Below the pieces are notes generated by a model. That model did not search any database. It was not told the origin of the DNA and saw only the letters and a program-made list of their open reading frames with translations. Of a DNA stretch of 64,000 nucleotides, positions 14,301 to 28,300 are shown in pieces (the stretch's first letter is position 1; every line of letters begins with the position of its first letter). The position numbers were made by a program, and so were the translations under genes. This DNA comes from Aurelia coerulea (lineage: Eukaryota; Cnidaria; Scyphozoa; Semaeostomeae; Ulmaridae), in the NCBI GenBank assembly GCA_039566865.1, contig CM076959.1, positions 11,763,501-11,827,500 of the forward strand, read 5' to 3'.

Positions 14301-17300
14301 GAGGCGAAAAATGGAGTGACCCATTTTGTCGCACCCTGACCCAATTCCCCCGCGCTTCATCTCCAGTTGAACAACCGACGAACTCTCATAACATCCCCAC
14401 TTACTAGTAGTAAAATGTAGCTCCTAGTAACCATGCTGTTCCTCAAAGACTGTGTTCTGCCAATTAGTAAGAAGTGGTAAATATTTATTCGTTCAAAACT
14501 AATAAACTTTCCGATAGATTTTCTATAAAATTTCAGTTCATGAGTTACAGTTGCACATTTTTAGAGTCAGAAAGTCATGTATCAGCTTTCAAAAAAGTGA
14601 ACTTAGTTGTTGAAATCGAAATAAGTGCTATCTATAGAATATCCTGCCAGTTATTGATCTATTCGTGCATTCATTCGCTTCTTTATCTATTCTTTAATTT
14701 ATTATTTATTCATCACCATTCTTGTAAGTATAGTAGCCCGTTTGCCTTGAAACTGGTTGTGTAAAGTAACATCAAAGTTATGAAAAAGGTATCTCCTTTA
14801 TGATTGTAAAATCTTCTTTTTTCAGTCTGGCAATCGCTGACAAGAACACCCTTACAATTGGCACGATTGATGAAATACAGAAATTACATATAAGAACAGT
14901 TCCGCTAGGCGAATCACCGAGGTACTTTTGATATCCTGTTTGCTGTTATCTTCTGCGTTCTGAGGCCAATCTTCTCATAAGTTCTACGGTTTTCTCATTG
15001 GAGAATGATGCCCCGTTCACACTGCTCCGTTTTTGTACAAAAACAGAGAGAAAAGCCTCCGTTTTTGTGAAAGTGTTCACACTGATCCTCACAAAAACGC
15101 CACAAAAACGGAGGTTTTCGAAAGCGCTATCAAAAGTGGATATGCACAAAAACGGAGGTTTTTGAAAACGCACTTGATCAGTGTGAACGCACAAAAACGG
15201 AGGTTTTTGAAAACGCTCCAATATTCAACAATGATTTTCAAAAAAACAGAGCAATGTGAACGGACAAAAACGGATGTTTTCCCCCCGTTTTTGTACAAAA
15301 ACGGAGCAATGTGAACGGGTAGCTTGGATGCCACAAAAACGGATACTAACAAAAATGGAGCAGTGTGAACGGGAACTGAGTTCGTTTCTTTTATCATTTT
15401 TATTGCATATGCATTGCAGCTATTGCATTCATTGCAGCTATTGCCTTCTATGTCTTCCACGTTTGCCAACTCTTCTGCGTTGATATGATTTTTCAAAATT
15501 AGAGAACTACTCGCTGGAACAGCAGTCTATCTACAATCTTGGCCAAAATACTTGGGACAAATCATAAAATTGCACTACTTCGGTCTTTGATTACGTGCCC
15601 CCCGCTCCCCCCTTCTCAAAGTTGCTTGAATCAAACGCCTTTCGACCTTCTCAACATTGAAGTAGGGGGAAGGGGGGATTAGGAGACTCTAAACGTATGT
15701 TTTCTCCTCGATATTTTAGGAAACATCATGAAGACACTGAAATTTGCCTGCGTCCCAGCTTCTTTTGGCCAGGATTGTCTGAAAATGATTGTTAACAAAT
15801 AATACCTCATAGCTTGAGAACCCATATAGATTTCTGTGTGAAATTTTAACACCGTCATCCCCAACACAAGAAGTGAGTTCTCAGCTATCTATGCCGAAAT
15901 AGGCGTTGTTCGTTAAATTCGCTGAGCACGTTCTTAAAAATGGGCGTGGCAAAATTGCTGCAATTTTCACTCACATAAAGATTCCCTTATAAAAAGTGAC
16001 ACACATTAGGATTCTGAGCTTTCTTCCGCTATCGTAAGATTGTGTACTCCGCTGCTCTTTGAAAATGACTTATCATTGCAAGAAAGCTTTTGGGCTCATT
16101 GTTTGAGGTCCGGTTTCTTGTGAATTCTTCGGTTCTCACAACGGCGCTCCAAAGAAAAATGCCCCATAATTTTGGGATAAGTCACGCTTTTTTGGCAAAT
16201 TCGTCTGATTCCACATTTTAACATCAAAGTCTTCCTATTCATGCAAAAAAACCAAGTAAAAATTGCCTGGAAGGTGGAAATGTCACGGCGCTCCAAAATT
16301 AAAAAACTTAAAATAAACAGTTTCGGATAAGTTTCTTTTGAACTCTATTGAGAACCGTCAGAAATCATATTTCACGAAAATATCGATGCAAATACTGCTA
16401 TAGGCTAATAAAGCTCATTTTTCTCATTAAAATGAGACAAAATTTGTTAGAATAGGGCAAACGTTGCCGACGTTATTAATGTTTAAAGTAGGGAGCGGCG
16501 TTGACAAATTTGATCCCTTTCTCAATTTTCCAGACAGTGCAAGTCCGCCTTGCTGCTATGCAACAGGTATATTCTTCTTGAACAAAAAGTTGTGGATTAC
16601 AATTCATCGGGCACAATAGACCATTCAATGCCGTCCAGGGTGAACGCAAGTTTGGTGGAGCGAATTCAATCTCATTGAAAATGAATGAATAGTTAGAGAA
16701 TTGGCTAACGGTACATTTGAAAATAAGACAATTGCACTGCGGAGGCGCAGAATTTGCACTGATTCAAAAGGAAGTTTGTTTTCAGTTCCCTTTGATAACT
16801 GTGATGTTTTCAGGCGAAAATAATTGGCAGGTTTCGTGCACAAGAGGAGTTTCGCTGAACGTCATCGGAAAATTTTGCATAATTTGATGACGTCATAGTT
16901 CTGATGGATGAACCAGTAACAATGAAAACATTAACATCTGAAGTACTCTGGAGTTAAGCCCACAGTTAGTGGCTATCCATTCATAGTGAAAGAAATTGTC
17001 TGATACAAGTAGATTTGGATTCATAGAAACATATATGATAGGTAGTGAAAGCAATTTTTCAGACAATCTTGGCCAAAATACTTGGGACAAATCATAAAAT
17101 TGCACTACTTCGGTCTTTGATTACGTGCCCCCCCGCTCCCCCCTTCTCAAAGTTGCTTGAATCAAACGCCTTTCGACCTTCTCAACATTGAAGTAGGGGG
17201 AAGGGGGGATTAGGAGACTCTAAACGTATGTTTTCTCCTCGATATTTTAGGAAACATCATGAAGACACTGAAATTTGCCTGCGTCCCAGCTTCTTTTGGC

Positions 17301-19303
17301 CAGGATTGTAGGTAAACCATTGAGGGAAACAGGCAATAATTGAGGGCGATAGACGATCATTCCTGGACAATCATGTCGTTTACGCCCAGATGCTAACCCA
17401 TGCTTTCATGCTATAAATTTCACTTCCTAGGCGCATAGCATATCAAGAAGCAACTCAAACATTCGGGGTGATATCATGTAGAATTGAGTTATTAGATTCA
17501 CAAAATGGCGAAAGGACTTTGTCACACCCGTCGGCGAGTACGACTGCCAGTAACATCACGCACAGTTCCGCGCAAGGTGGTGACTCTGCTATGGGTTCAA
17601 GTAGTAAGTCAGCAGATAGAAGCCAATTTGGAGAAGAAATCGAGATGTATTCTTTACTCATAATTGACCAACATACATTCGAAGGTGAGCTTGTTCTACC
17701 ACTTGCAAAATTGTACCTTTGTAAAATGGTGGAAATTTTTGTAGTAAATCTATGTCAAATTTTTTCTTCGTTGACTGAAATTGATATGTCATTTTTGGGC
17801 ACTAGAATGCTTCTTCAGTACGGGAAAGTTTGATGGAAAACGAACAAAGGGCAGGCAAAGACAAATCTTTGTTGCTAATATGAAAGAAGGAGAATGGTAC
17901 AATCGTGTACAGAGAATAATACTGTACAAAGTAGATTGAAAGAGATATTCGAGCAACCATGATCGTCAATGTCGATGAACTTTACACTTGGATAGACAGA
18001 TACGATCTATTTATATATCGGCAGATGGGTAAGATGTATTCACGAGTAAAGGCTGGTCAATATTTAAGACTTTGTAGGTCAATAAAGAATAGATCGCTTT
18101 GTTTTTAAGACTTTGTTTGTCACAGTCATTAAAGTATCTCTGCCATAGAATATGTGATAGACTCTTTTGGGGGTAAACATAAATCATTTCAGGCATGGTG
18201 GCCCATCAGTTAAAAACTTATTTGCACGTGACCATGCAATCAATAGACCGGGTGTCCCAAAAAAAGTTCTAGTGTTTGCTTGAACGCAGACAAAAAAGTT
18301 CGTTATCTGGCAATTTCTATGCATTTTAGGTACATGCTCGACATTTCAACTTACAGTTTGGCATATCGTAGTAAGAAATCAATAATCTGAAGATGGATTA
18401 GAGATTTGTACGCCTTCGTGCATCATCGTGGTGGAGAGGGAATCTCCGGATGAGCAACACAAACGCTAGGTTTACACTTTCCTTCATTGCCTTGACGACA
18501 CATGCAAGAGTTTCACTCATTGAGCATATTTGAAGTAAGGTCTGAAAATCGAATCTAATAGGTCTCAGGGGAAATACTAAGTTCATACTTTGCCACTCAA
18601 TTCAAACTGGATGGACAAACACAGAAAAATGCATTATTGCATAATATGGCACGGCAGGTCAAAAAGCAAATGAAATTATTCTTTAGTTGAAAAAAATCAG
18701 TTTATTCTACTCCGTGCTGTGTGAAACCGTGAAACAGTAAAATTCCTATTTGAAATTCCCAGTTGGCACAAGGCAACAAATAACAGCAGTAAACAGTTTT
18801 CCCGAGACCTATTTGTTTCAATTCTTCACCCATTAGGCTAATAATTCACACCATCAAAAATGATTTGAATCTAAATTCTATTCAATTACAAAGCAGCGTT
18901 TCTCATGTGAATAACATTTCTGCCCGCTCGGGACGTCAAGGTAATGAACGAATTGTCAACTCAATTTTTGTGTTGTTCATCGAGGGAGTCCCCACCATCA
19001 CGAAGCAGGAAGGCGTAATGATCTCTCTGGTTTTGCCTTGAACATGAAAGTGAAATGTTGGAGCTCATAACTCCACTTTCAGATTACTGATTTCTTCCTA
19101 CGATATGCCAAACTGTAAGTTAAAATATCTAGCACGTAACTAGAATGAATAGAAATTGCCAGATTTAAAAGATTTTTCTCTGTGCTCTATCAAACGTCGG
19201 AACTTTTTTTTTGGGACACCCGGTACAACATTACGAATACATGGCCCCCTGTAAATCAGTTATTACAACTGAGGGGTTACCATGGGTGAAAAAGATGAAA
19301 TCA

Positions 19304-19356
<53 letters not shown>

Positions 19357-22300
19357 GAGCTATACTTAGATAATACCAGTTGAAGACCATGATTCAATAA
19401 TTCCTTCTAGGAAGCTTTTCAAAGTTGAGTGTCTTTTTATATCTGCAGTTAATCCACTCCAGAGCCTAGTCCCACTGAACGAAAAACATCTTTGACCACC
19501 TGATGTCCTCAACAATGGAGTTCTTAGATTCATATTTGAATCCCGCATTACGCGAGCGGTTGCACTTAAACCCATTTAAACATAGATCTAAGATTTTCAA
19601 TAGATTTAAAACACACTTAAAACGTTCCGATCACTTTTACCACCCATAAATGTCTCATACCTAAACTTATTTGAGTCTGATTTTCATATGTGATCGAGAA
19701 GAGAAACCTAATGTCAAAGGTGCTCACTTTAAGGTTTGATGTGAAAGAGGGCAAGTCGATGAATGCTAGCTATACTTATTTTGTTGTTTACCTTTCATGC
19801 TGTAATGAAACTGGATAGAAGGGATTGCATTGATTTTTTTTAAATCTAGTTACACACTCACATCATCTGGCCGACAAAGAATATTGCACAGCTTTAATGT
19901 CTTGCCAATTAGCGAATGATCCAAATACTTACTACTGTGTTGGAACAGCTGTTGTCTTACCTGAAGAGCCAGAACCAAAAAATGGATCAATCATCTTGTT
20001 CCAACTTATTGAAGGTGAGTTAAATGATTCGAAAGCCAATTATGTACTATTTTGGTAGAAATGAGGACTCTAGCACTACCAAGAGCTTCTTGTGTGAGAT
20101 ACGAGTGCCCCAGAACAAGTATTCTTGTTTGAAAAATCACCAATATTTTAGGAGATGGTCTTTCAGTTTCTTTTTTGGCAGGCAGATCAAAAACCAAATC
20201 ATTTTCCCAGGCATAGCTGATCTTGTGATTGATTTCAAATTTGACAAATTGATCTCATGTCAGGGCTGCCTGGTTTGAAGCATTCTGTAAAAAATACTTA
20301 TTATTACCAGATTTGTGTTATTTTCTTATACTAAGCTTCTAGTTTGGCTCAGATGTCAGGAAAAAACGCAAACTATTATTGTGGACTTGGAGGATAATGA
20401 ACATTCTCAAAGCAATGATTTATGATGATTTATGATTTATGATGTTGCTTAAAAAATGCAGCTCAGAAAAAGATTTTAAGCCTTTAAACACATTTGGATC
20501 ATCGACAAAGGAGATCAAAAATATAATTTTATGATGGATCGATTTTTGATTATCGATTTATGATGATAGATTTTTGGTGATTTTCTAAGTGGGAGTGCTT
20601 ATTTGGGACACCTGTTATATCTCTGCTGCCTTTTCTTAATTTATATTTCATTTAAAGGATTTAGGATGAGGAGTTTTTTGTGATGGTAAGGAATGGATTT
20701 CTCGTAGAAGTGCAGAATAACCGTCCAAATTGATTAGTTGATAATACTCCAGGGTTCAAGCTGTTTTGAATTTATGCTAGCTTAGATGTCAATTTCTTCC
20801 AGTTTTGCCCAGTCTTCCAATCAGGTTACATTTGCTTTACTGTGAGAAATCCTAATGTTTTCTATGGTTTTGCTGCTTTCACGACCATGCACCATGCAGT
20901 TTCACAGTATTGGAGTTAGGATTGCACTTTGATTTGGTGTCTTACGAAGGCTTTCGAGGAGAGAAACTTCGAATTGAACTTGTGGTTGTGATAGATATGA
21001 TCGTTCTATCAGAAATTCTGGCCAATACATTAATTGCGATTAAAAGACGTCAAAATATGGATTCTCCGAAAACTTTCACCTTGAGAAACCCTTGAAAAAT
21101 AGAAAGTCTAATGATAAAGATGTTCCATTTCTTTCATATTCTATATCATAGGTGAAAAGAGTATACAAACGCTTGTCAAATTCATATATTTGTATTCAAA
21201 GTCAGCAATGTGCAAAGTGCCAACCACAGGACCTTGTCTTAGGAAGTATGTTTTTCTTTGAAGGTCGAGCAAGATCATGCTTTTTTATGGGCACAAGAGA
21301 CAAATACTATCTTCCTGGGTCCTTGTTTGGGCTTCAAGCTCCGTACTATTGGAATTTGTTGAAGGAGCTCGATTTCTGTGGATTTTTGGCTGCAGTTGAT
21401 CAACTTTTTTTTAGCTCTTTCGTACTTTTCAGGTATTCTGTTTTTCAGGAAATTGTTGATAGATAATCAATACATACCGATACAGAAAGGAAAGGAATAC
21501 TCAGATCTAAGTTGGGCATCTTATTATAGTTGTGCGTAGTTTCACTAAAATAACACTCACTTCTAATGGGGAAAATGTTTTTGATCGACCTGGTATATTG
21601 TCTTCTCGCTTCTCTCTTCAGGAAAACTGGTACAGATAGCCTCGAAAGAAATCAAAGGTGCAGTGTATAGTCTTCAAGAGTTTAATGGTAAAATACTCGC
21701 TGGAATCAATAGCTCTGTAAGTAATTACATTTTACTTTTTCGGACGGATGGAGGATAGCTCTTACCCCCACGAATATTTAGCGTTACGTTTTCGATTCAA
21801 CTTTAATTGTTTACCTTAGTAATACCTGAAACTTATTTCGCTTCTTGAAAACATATTAAGACTGTGCTTTCAACTGTTGGTAAAATTTTTGAAAAATTTT
21901 TGAAAAATTCTAATGCAAACTGTTTCAAACCCTATATCAAATGATTATTTGTATGCAAATCAGCAAGAAGTAGATTAAAGTTTGATCAACTGGCCACTAT
22001 ATTTGTGACTTTCCTGCAGAGTTACTAATGGGCAAACTTCAGATTTGCTCGAAGCAAAAGATAAAAGAAAATTATACAGCATGACAATCTCTGAAATTAC
22101 AGAAGAATGCTGACAAACATGCAAACAGACATGCAAACAGACGAGTTTATTTTGAAGTGAATGGTTCCTTACTTTTCCTAAAATGAGTAGGTCATTATTA
22201 GAGTTATACCAAAAACTGTAAATGAGCATGAAGTACCTACCTGTACCTGTAGGTTCCTCCAAACAACTTCTTCAAAGTCAGAGAGGCGAACTGGTCCGTT

Positions 22301-25300
22301 TTTGGACCAGCTCGGCGAACTTGTGCTTATTTTGTGTTCCTTTCTTAGCTTGTTCAATGGACACAAAGTAAATGTAAATGAGAATAAGAAACCAGCAAAT
22401 AATTTCTTTGTTTCAGTTTCTCAATTAAGTTTGCGTGCTTGTCACTAATGCTGTAAGATTGCAGATATTGCCATACTTTTAATTTTCCTTTATTTTTTTG
22501 CTATAAGGCTGCTGATAGCTCTGCTTTTGACGCGAGAGCAAATTTGAATTTTGTTGCTTTCTAGCTCTACAAAAAGTGCTAGAAATTATAGCTGAATTTA
22601 GTGTTAACTATTGCAGGTATAAATAAAAACTTGTTTCATAATGAGTTTGAATTTGCATTAGCATTATGTTTGTATGTATGTGCCGGGTGTCCCAAAATGA
22701 TGTATTATCGTTAGATTGCTTGTAGCCGTTGAACCGATTTTCAAAAACTTTTTTATCCGATTGCCGAAAGGCTAAATTGTATTACGAATACGAATAAAAT
22801 TTCAGCCTTTTGTATCACATCTAAAATGTTGACTGGAAAAATAGGCCGTTTCTTTCTCATGCCATGTAAGGCTTGAATTTGAGCATGTTTATCGATCTTC
22901 TTTTCGACATGAAAATGCCGTGGTAAAACCACAACCAACATCTTAAGTTACAATTAAGCCTTTAGGCAATCAAATAAAACAAAGTTTTTGAAAATCGGTT
23001 CATTGGTTATGGACATGTAAGCAATCAAACAATAATACATCATTTTGGGACACCCGGTATATATCTATAATTTGCCACTACTGAAGAATATTTACAAGTT
23101 TTGTAATATAAAAATAGATGCAATACAATATTTAATGTTAAAAACGTAAAGATAAACACTCCTAATTACAGTGGCAGGGATAGCATTAAAAGGTCAAGCT
23201 GACCTTATTTGCATAATGGTCCCCATAGAGGTGCTGGTATGACGGAAATACGTCGCAGGAAAAAGGAAAATTCAGAACTGCATGCTCAGAACTGCAATAT
23301 CAAAACGGTCCTTGGAAGACATTTAAACCACAAAATAGTTTAATACTAAAGCCCAGGTATGCCATTTTATCCAGGAAAATGTTATAGTCAATTGTATCAA
23401 ATGCTTTCTGGAGGTCAATTAAGATCATGCCGGTAAACATCCCAGCTTTAAATCCTTGAAGGATCTTATCATTTAAGTAAGATAAGCAGGTATCTGTTGA
23501 CTGATGAGCACGAAAGCCAGATTGGTATCTATACAATATTTTCTTTTCATCCAGGTACTTTTGTTCTTGACCATGGATGACTTTATCGATAATTTTTGAG
23601 AGCTGCGGAGGCAAAGAAGTTGGTCGGCAGTTTTTGGTATCATCTTTCGATCCTTTTTTAAAAGATGGTTTTAGTTTTGCTTGTTTGCAACCATCAGGAA
23701 ACTCGGATTGTAGGATTGAGAGATTACATAATTCGGTTATCAGCTCAGCTAAAGCAGTTGCGCCATCTTTGAGAAGTTTCCCTGCAATGTTATCCGAACC
23801 TGTTTCTTTTGAGGGGTTTATCTCTTCTAAGAGTTTGAGGACGTTGTCAGAGGATTTGGGAAGCAGTGAAAATGATTCAGAAAGGTTCATGTGTTGGTAC
23901 TTTCGCACATTGTCTAGTCTATGTGGGTCTGGTTTAAGTTTCTTTACTAAATCTGAAACTAGATTTGAAGAAAAATCCTTAAAAATTTTGGCATTAGCTT
24001 TATCATCGAAAGATGGTTTGGCTTTATCATTTAGGCAAATTTTAGAGGGCGAGTTATTCCTTGATGACAATTTGAGAGATTTTAGACACTTCCATGCATC
24101 TTCAGGTTTTCCTATGTTCTCATTTAGTTTTCCAACGATAAAGGATGTTTTCTTCTTTTTGATTGAATTTAGGACCTTTTCATATCCATTGCTTTTTGGG
24201 ATACCTGGTATTGCTGGTGAAATGAATTAACTGTGTATACCTAATAGACCTTTTCGACCATACCAGAAAGGGATTGGGGAGAGCCGCCAATTCTGGTAAT
24301 ACATCTGGGGGATGATTTTTAAGGTCACCAATATAGAGTTATTACAATCGTTCTACTTGTCGCTTTAGACATTTCTGTTTCAGTCTCATTTGAATAAGCG
24401 ATACCTGAACTCATTGTAGTAAGTCGAGACCACCCATGGAGAAATTCAGAGTTGAGGGTTATAGGGGGGGGGGTTTATTCATAGAGCCTAGTGGGCTTTT
24501 TAGGTCTTTTTCCCCGTATTTTGCTGAATGAACATTCAATTTTGTGAGTCAAGTTCTGAGGTTCAATGCAGTTTTAATCTGTAACCATACACTTATTTTT
24601 TTATAAGAAACTGCCCATAAGAAATTCAACTCTCAAATCGCCAACAAATTAAGAAACTCCAGTACTGGGAAAATATAAGTTAAGAAACGATTTATATTGA
24701 TAAAGGAAATCCTTGAAATATGTTTTATTCATTTTCACTTGTTTCCCGTATCATATTACTCGTAAGGTACTTGAGTAATGTCCTGTATTGTCTAAACATT
24801 GAAAAGTCTTAAAAACCCTTGTTTTGAACTGTTCATGAGGGCACAGGTAGTGGACACGAAGATCCAGATGGAACCTCTAAGAAACTCGTAAGAAACTTTG
24901 AGTGCTAATAATTTGATGATTCTAAGAAACTTTCAGTACTGGCCCAAATTCTTAGTTTCTAAAAAAAAGATACGTGTATGAACATTGATAACCAAACTTG
25001 TTTTGGGAAAATCTTTGACTTTGATAACGACTTACATTGGATATGAAATATTTAGCTGAACAGGAAAGTCAATAGTCTTTGCAAAAATTAACTTTGCTTG
25101 TTGCCCTCTCACTTCATTTCCTCCTTTCCTTAGCTGGGACCAGTCAACAGTTTTCAGAGTAAGTTCTGCATGGCCTGTCGTGTGTAATGCCCTCCTTGCT
25201 GGACTCATAAAATGTTTATGATTTTGGACTCAAGTCAAAAAGGTTCTCATAGATGTATAAGAACTAATCATGAAATTCAATTTTAGAAAAATTAAAAACT

Positions 25301-28300
25301 GCAAGGAGCTTCTACTGAAAAATTATGCCAAGCATATTAGGAAACCCTGTAATAGGCTTACATACTGCAAATTCCCAAGCCGACTTTCTTGCTACAATTG
25401 GATGTGTGTCTATTATGTGTTCTTGATCTCATCTGTGGCAGTTTTCTTCAGGCTTTCCTTAGTTTTTGTGAAGGGTGGCTAACATTGCTAAGGGTAAAAA
25501 TTCTGCAGCAAACTTGGAAAGAAATAACGAATAGAAAGCAAACAGGAAACCGTATTTAATTGACGCGTGCCATATCTTCGCCTTCCTTCAAGCCGAAGTG
25601 ATACCCAGTCGGTTAGGAGATGGCCTAAAATATGAACTGTTGACCTTCCACAGCTAAAACCAGGAAAATGTTCACAAAGATGGCATTAAACACAGCTAAA
25701 CTACAAAGAACATTGACTTACCTGTCAACACAAGTCTTAATGAAACAAATTCCCACTTTTTTGGGTAAATCCATCAGTTTGAAAGTTTCTTTGCCGGAGG
25801 AGTGATCTGCACGTTGTTGCGATTTCCCAGTTATTGTTACAGCTCGACTTTAAAGATCATCTTGGAGACCTACTACCAGAATTGGCCACTCTCCCCAATC
25901 CTTTTCTGGTATGGTCGAAAAGGTCTATTGTCTACCTGATTGTTGTAAGCTTGAATATAAAAGCAACCTCGTGCCATCCATCCTTCTACTTCACCAACTG
26001 CTACTTCGATTATATGGCCTACTCACTGGTTATCGTAGAGACTGTTTCAAGTATAATGTTCGTTCGACAACATATCCGTCTTGAAACTTTAAAGCGCCTC
26101 AAAATACTAAATTAAGGCTTGAGTATGGATCATGTTTTCTTAAGGAATGAAGTGATTTCAAAATTAGCTTATCTATACACAATTGATTTAAATGAAATTA
26201 AGTATACAATGGATTGATATCCTGTATTTCTGTTCTACTACTACCCATTGCTTTGTTTGCCAAGAGCAGGGGTTACAAACTTTGTGTTAACTCTTTACAT
26301 AACATTGCTGGACAAATCTTTTCGCCAATAATTCAAGGAGCAGTCTTGAAAAAGCTTGAAACCGTGGTAATTTCTTTACTTTTGAAGAGACATAGGTAAT
26401 ATTAAAAAAAACCATTGTTTACGAATGTCTACGCAGTGGTATCAAGCACAAATCTTTCACTCTTTTGGTGTACGATTTGGAAATCTGATGACGTCACATC
26501 CTTAAATGAGTTGAAATATATGATATGCTGCAAGACCAAAATATTCTCAAGATTTGTGAAAGGCCCAACTGTAGAGTTATAGCAAATTGGATAATTTTTC
26601 TTTCAAGCCATTCAACAGCAAAATACTTTGGAGAGATTTACACCAACCTTTTTACAGATTTGTGGCCTATTCTGATTTATTGACATGAAATAATTATTGG
26701 ATAAAGCTATATTTGTTTTACAGGTAACAATATTTGAATGGACTGCGGAAAAAGAATTACAACAGGAATGTAATTACTGCAATATGATTCTTGCTTTATA
26801 CATCAAAACTAAGGGAGATTTTATCTTGGTAAGTTTCAAACACTGTTTTGTTTTAAGCTACAATCTCTACCAAACTCTTACAAAAATCACATATTGCTGC
26901 TCTTCTTGCCCCCTTTCCCCTTACAATATTGATTCCTTGCGCGATTACGCAGTGCTTTAGGCAAGACAACGCAGCCGAATTGCTTTTCTTCATATCTGGG
27001 GATCATATTTACGGACCAACACTATTCAAGGGGGCAGAGAGGGGGGCGGAAAAGAGTGAAGTGAAATTTCTTGCTGTGTATTTTGGATGGTTAATCAGGC
27101 GAAAAAGGCAAGATAACGTTTTTATGTGCGAAGAAGGAGCGCATTACGTGATGGGGCAGATTTTCGGTAGAGGAAGGATACGAGGTAGGTAGGTAGGTAG
27201 GTAGTTAGGTATCTTTGGACGCTTTTCATGCCAAAAGTGTAACAACACATGTAAAAGTGTAGGCATACTTGAAATAGTTTGACCGTTGAATTTACAGCTT
27301 CAGTTTGAAGATTTTTGTTCATTAGAGCCATAATTGCGCTAGAGGAATCACTTCATGGCAGCAAATTTCAAGCTTTAAGCTGGCAACTTCACAAGCAGGT
27401 TTCTGATGTGAACTAGCAAAAACGATAGTCAGGGAGTGCAGCATACTGGATTTACTCAGAAAATTGTTTGTCAAAGTGTTTATGATTGTGGTCAGTAGCA
27501 ACTTGTGCAGGAGAAATCCTCTAAATGGCTTGGAATAAAAGGAGCCAGCCGGTTAAGCGAAGTAGTGGTTCAATTTAGGCCATTTTGGTATCTGGTATTA
27601 AAATGTCGAAAATTTGGCAGGCTGCTTTGTAAAGACCTATACCTTGAATTTAAATGAATTATAAGGACGTAGCAAAACATATATTTTTTGTTTTCAACTT
27701 TAAGTTGGGTTTTCACCGACATTCGGCCTTCATTTTCTTGAAAAAGATACCCTGGTGAAATCTTTACATATAGGAATTTTTTGAATAGGTATTGCATCAA
27801 GCTCCATTTGTATTGATTGCCAATAAATTGCCTTTCAAAAACGCAAAAAGCTTCAAAATCGAGCAGAAGATGATGGAGTTACGCAATTTTAAAATCATCG
27901 AGTTCAAAGGTTGGGTTCTTGAGCTGATATTAAATTTTCTGCTGTATTTACCGAAAAAAAAAAAGTAAGAAAACATTGTAAATATTAAAAGCATTGTAAA
28001 AATCTGTAAAATGTATCTGTATTTAATCATTCGGAATTTTATTTACTTTTTACTTTTTTCTTACAAATTTTACTTTTTTAGATAGTAGGCTTGAATTAGC
28101 TCTTAGTTATAGCTATTGTATCTATATGTATATATGTCTTGAAACTTGATGTAGAGAGGTTGGACGACAAAAAATACTATAAGCTATGTTTTAACACACT
28201 GAGGCCTTTCGGACTTGTGTCCTCATCAGAGTATGATTTCGAATGATTCTAAACTATCAACGATGTGTATATAAGCTTTTGCGAGGATGAAGAAAAACTA

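Noticed and set aside
22275..22320. Terminator-like hairpin TGGTCC/GGACCA
   Set aside because: A short chance hairpin in a eukaryotic intron; intrinsic terminators do not apply.
23577..24230. 217-aa plus-strand ORF
   Set aside because: Antisense to a minus-strand frame with clear RT motifs.
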